Of a stretch of 64,000 nt of DNA, positions 63,326 through 64,000 are shown one piece after another. Under the pieces are notes generated by a model. It was not told where the DNA came from and searched no databases. It saw only the letters and a list, made by a program, of their open reading frames with translations. Source of the stretch: Prosapia bicincta (taxonomy: Eukaryota; Arthropoda; Insecta; Hemiptera; Cercopidae); NCBI GenBank assembly GCA_036971475.1, contig JBAIZL010000002.1:20760567-20824566 (forward strand), written 5' to 3'. Numbering within the stretch: position 1 is the stretch's first letter; every line of letters starts with the position of its first letter. The position numbers and the translations under genes are program-made.

Positions 63326-63479
63326 TAGATCAACATAACTATTTTGAATATTCCTGATGATGTTGATACTGTTAGCCAACGAAAAGCTTTGAATTGTAAA
63401 TTCAATTATAATTCTTGTGTTTGTATTTTGACTAGTTCTTTATTAATACACAAGAATACATATTGCAATATTTATATAT
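63326..63479 (+). mobile_element. PLE 3' end with best-preserved hammerhead-like core
   Basis: CTGATGA at 63354-63360, one base, stem GTTG (63362-63365) / CAAC (63377-63380), then GAAAAGCTTT. This has the intact CUGANGA and GAAA boxes and a self-complementary AAAGCTTT. The end TTTATTAATACACAAGAATA is shared with 43190-43228. TA tracts flank both sides. Confidence 0.65.
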
Positions 63480-63800
<321 letters not shown>

Positions 63801-64000
63801 TTTAAATAATTGGAACCAATTTTAAAATTCGTTTTTATTTCGATCTAAATTTAAAATTAACAATTGGCACACCAATGTAAGAAGGAAGTTTGAAAGTTTT
63901 CTTTTAGTTAAACTTTGGCAGAATTGGGCGGACGTAGCTGCAGAGACGGTCGCTAGAGGGTACAAAGCTTTATGGACCATCTTTTTGAGGAAAGAACTGT
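63801..64000. other. Window edge, nothing recognised
   Basis: Short AT-rich stretch, then GC-richer sequence from about 63920 that may begin another feature beyond the window. Confidence 0.3.

Overview
The window reads as intergenic DNA from a large, AT-rich, gene-poor animal genome. An invertebrate, probably an arthropod, fits best; this is inferred from the transposon mix, the microsatellite load and eukaryotic splice signals, and no host gene was recognised that would fix the species. There is no sign of bacterial organisation. Almost everything that can be supported is repeat or mobile DNA; one short spliced host-gene exon is plausible. Layout: 1-4480 is a 44-bp minisatellite with higher-order duplications. 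5181-5409 (minus) is a candidate coding exon for a secreted Thr-rich protein. 8147-9790 is a ~20-bp minisatellite. 11251-13349 is a 2.1-kb LTR-like repeat with an inverted second copy at 50266-52358. 15440-15990 is a decayed non-LTR retrotransposon 3' end. 16112-16745 is a 73-bp minisatellite and 20490-21410 a triplicated ~300-bp unit. 24746-27324 is a nearly intact Tigger/pogo DNA transposon. 27371-33630 is a Ty3/gypsy-class LTR retrotransposon with gag, protease, RT, RNase H and integrase. From 34.5 kb on come a ~162-bp tandem array, several long CA tracts and a series of Penelope-like element (PLE) pieces (35.6-36.1, 39.7-40.8, 43.2, 52.9-54.6 and 63.3 kb). Two more non-LTR remnants lie at 40815-41560 (minus) and 46335-47090. 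A near-identical 13-copy 95-bp array fills 48071-49310, and a 60-bp minisatellite fills 57735-59420. The window ends in TA/GA microsatellites containing a PLE end. How the genes fit together: the only multi-gene unit is the gypsy element. Its gag stop (UAG followed by CAA UUA) matches the known leaky-stop context, so pol may be made by stop readthrough, but this copy also has three one-base shifts at A-runs and one extra stop. The Tigger transposase carries one in-frame stop between perfect 25-bp inverted ends. The PLE pieces share a 3' end with a hammerhead-ribozyme-like core whose stem shows compensatory changes, and every one of those 3' ends abuts a TA tract. All calls rest on reading the sequence and translated motifs; no database search was possible.
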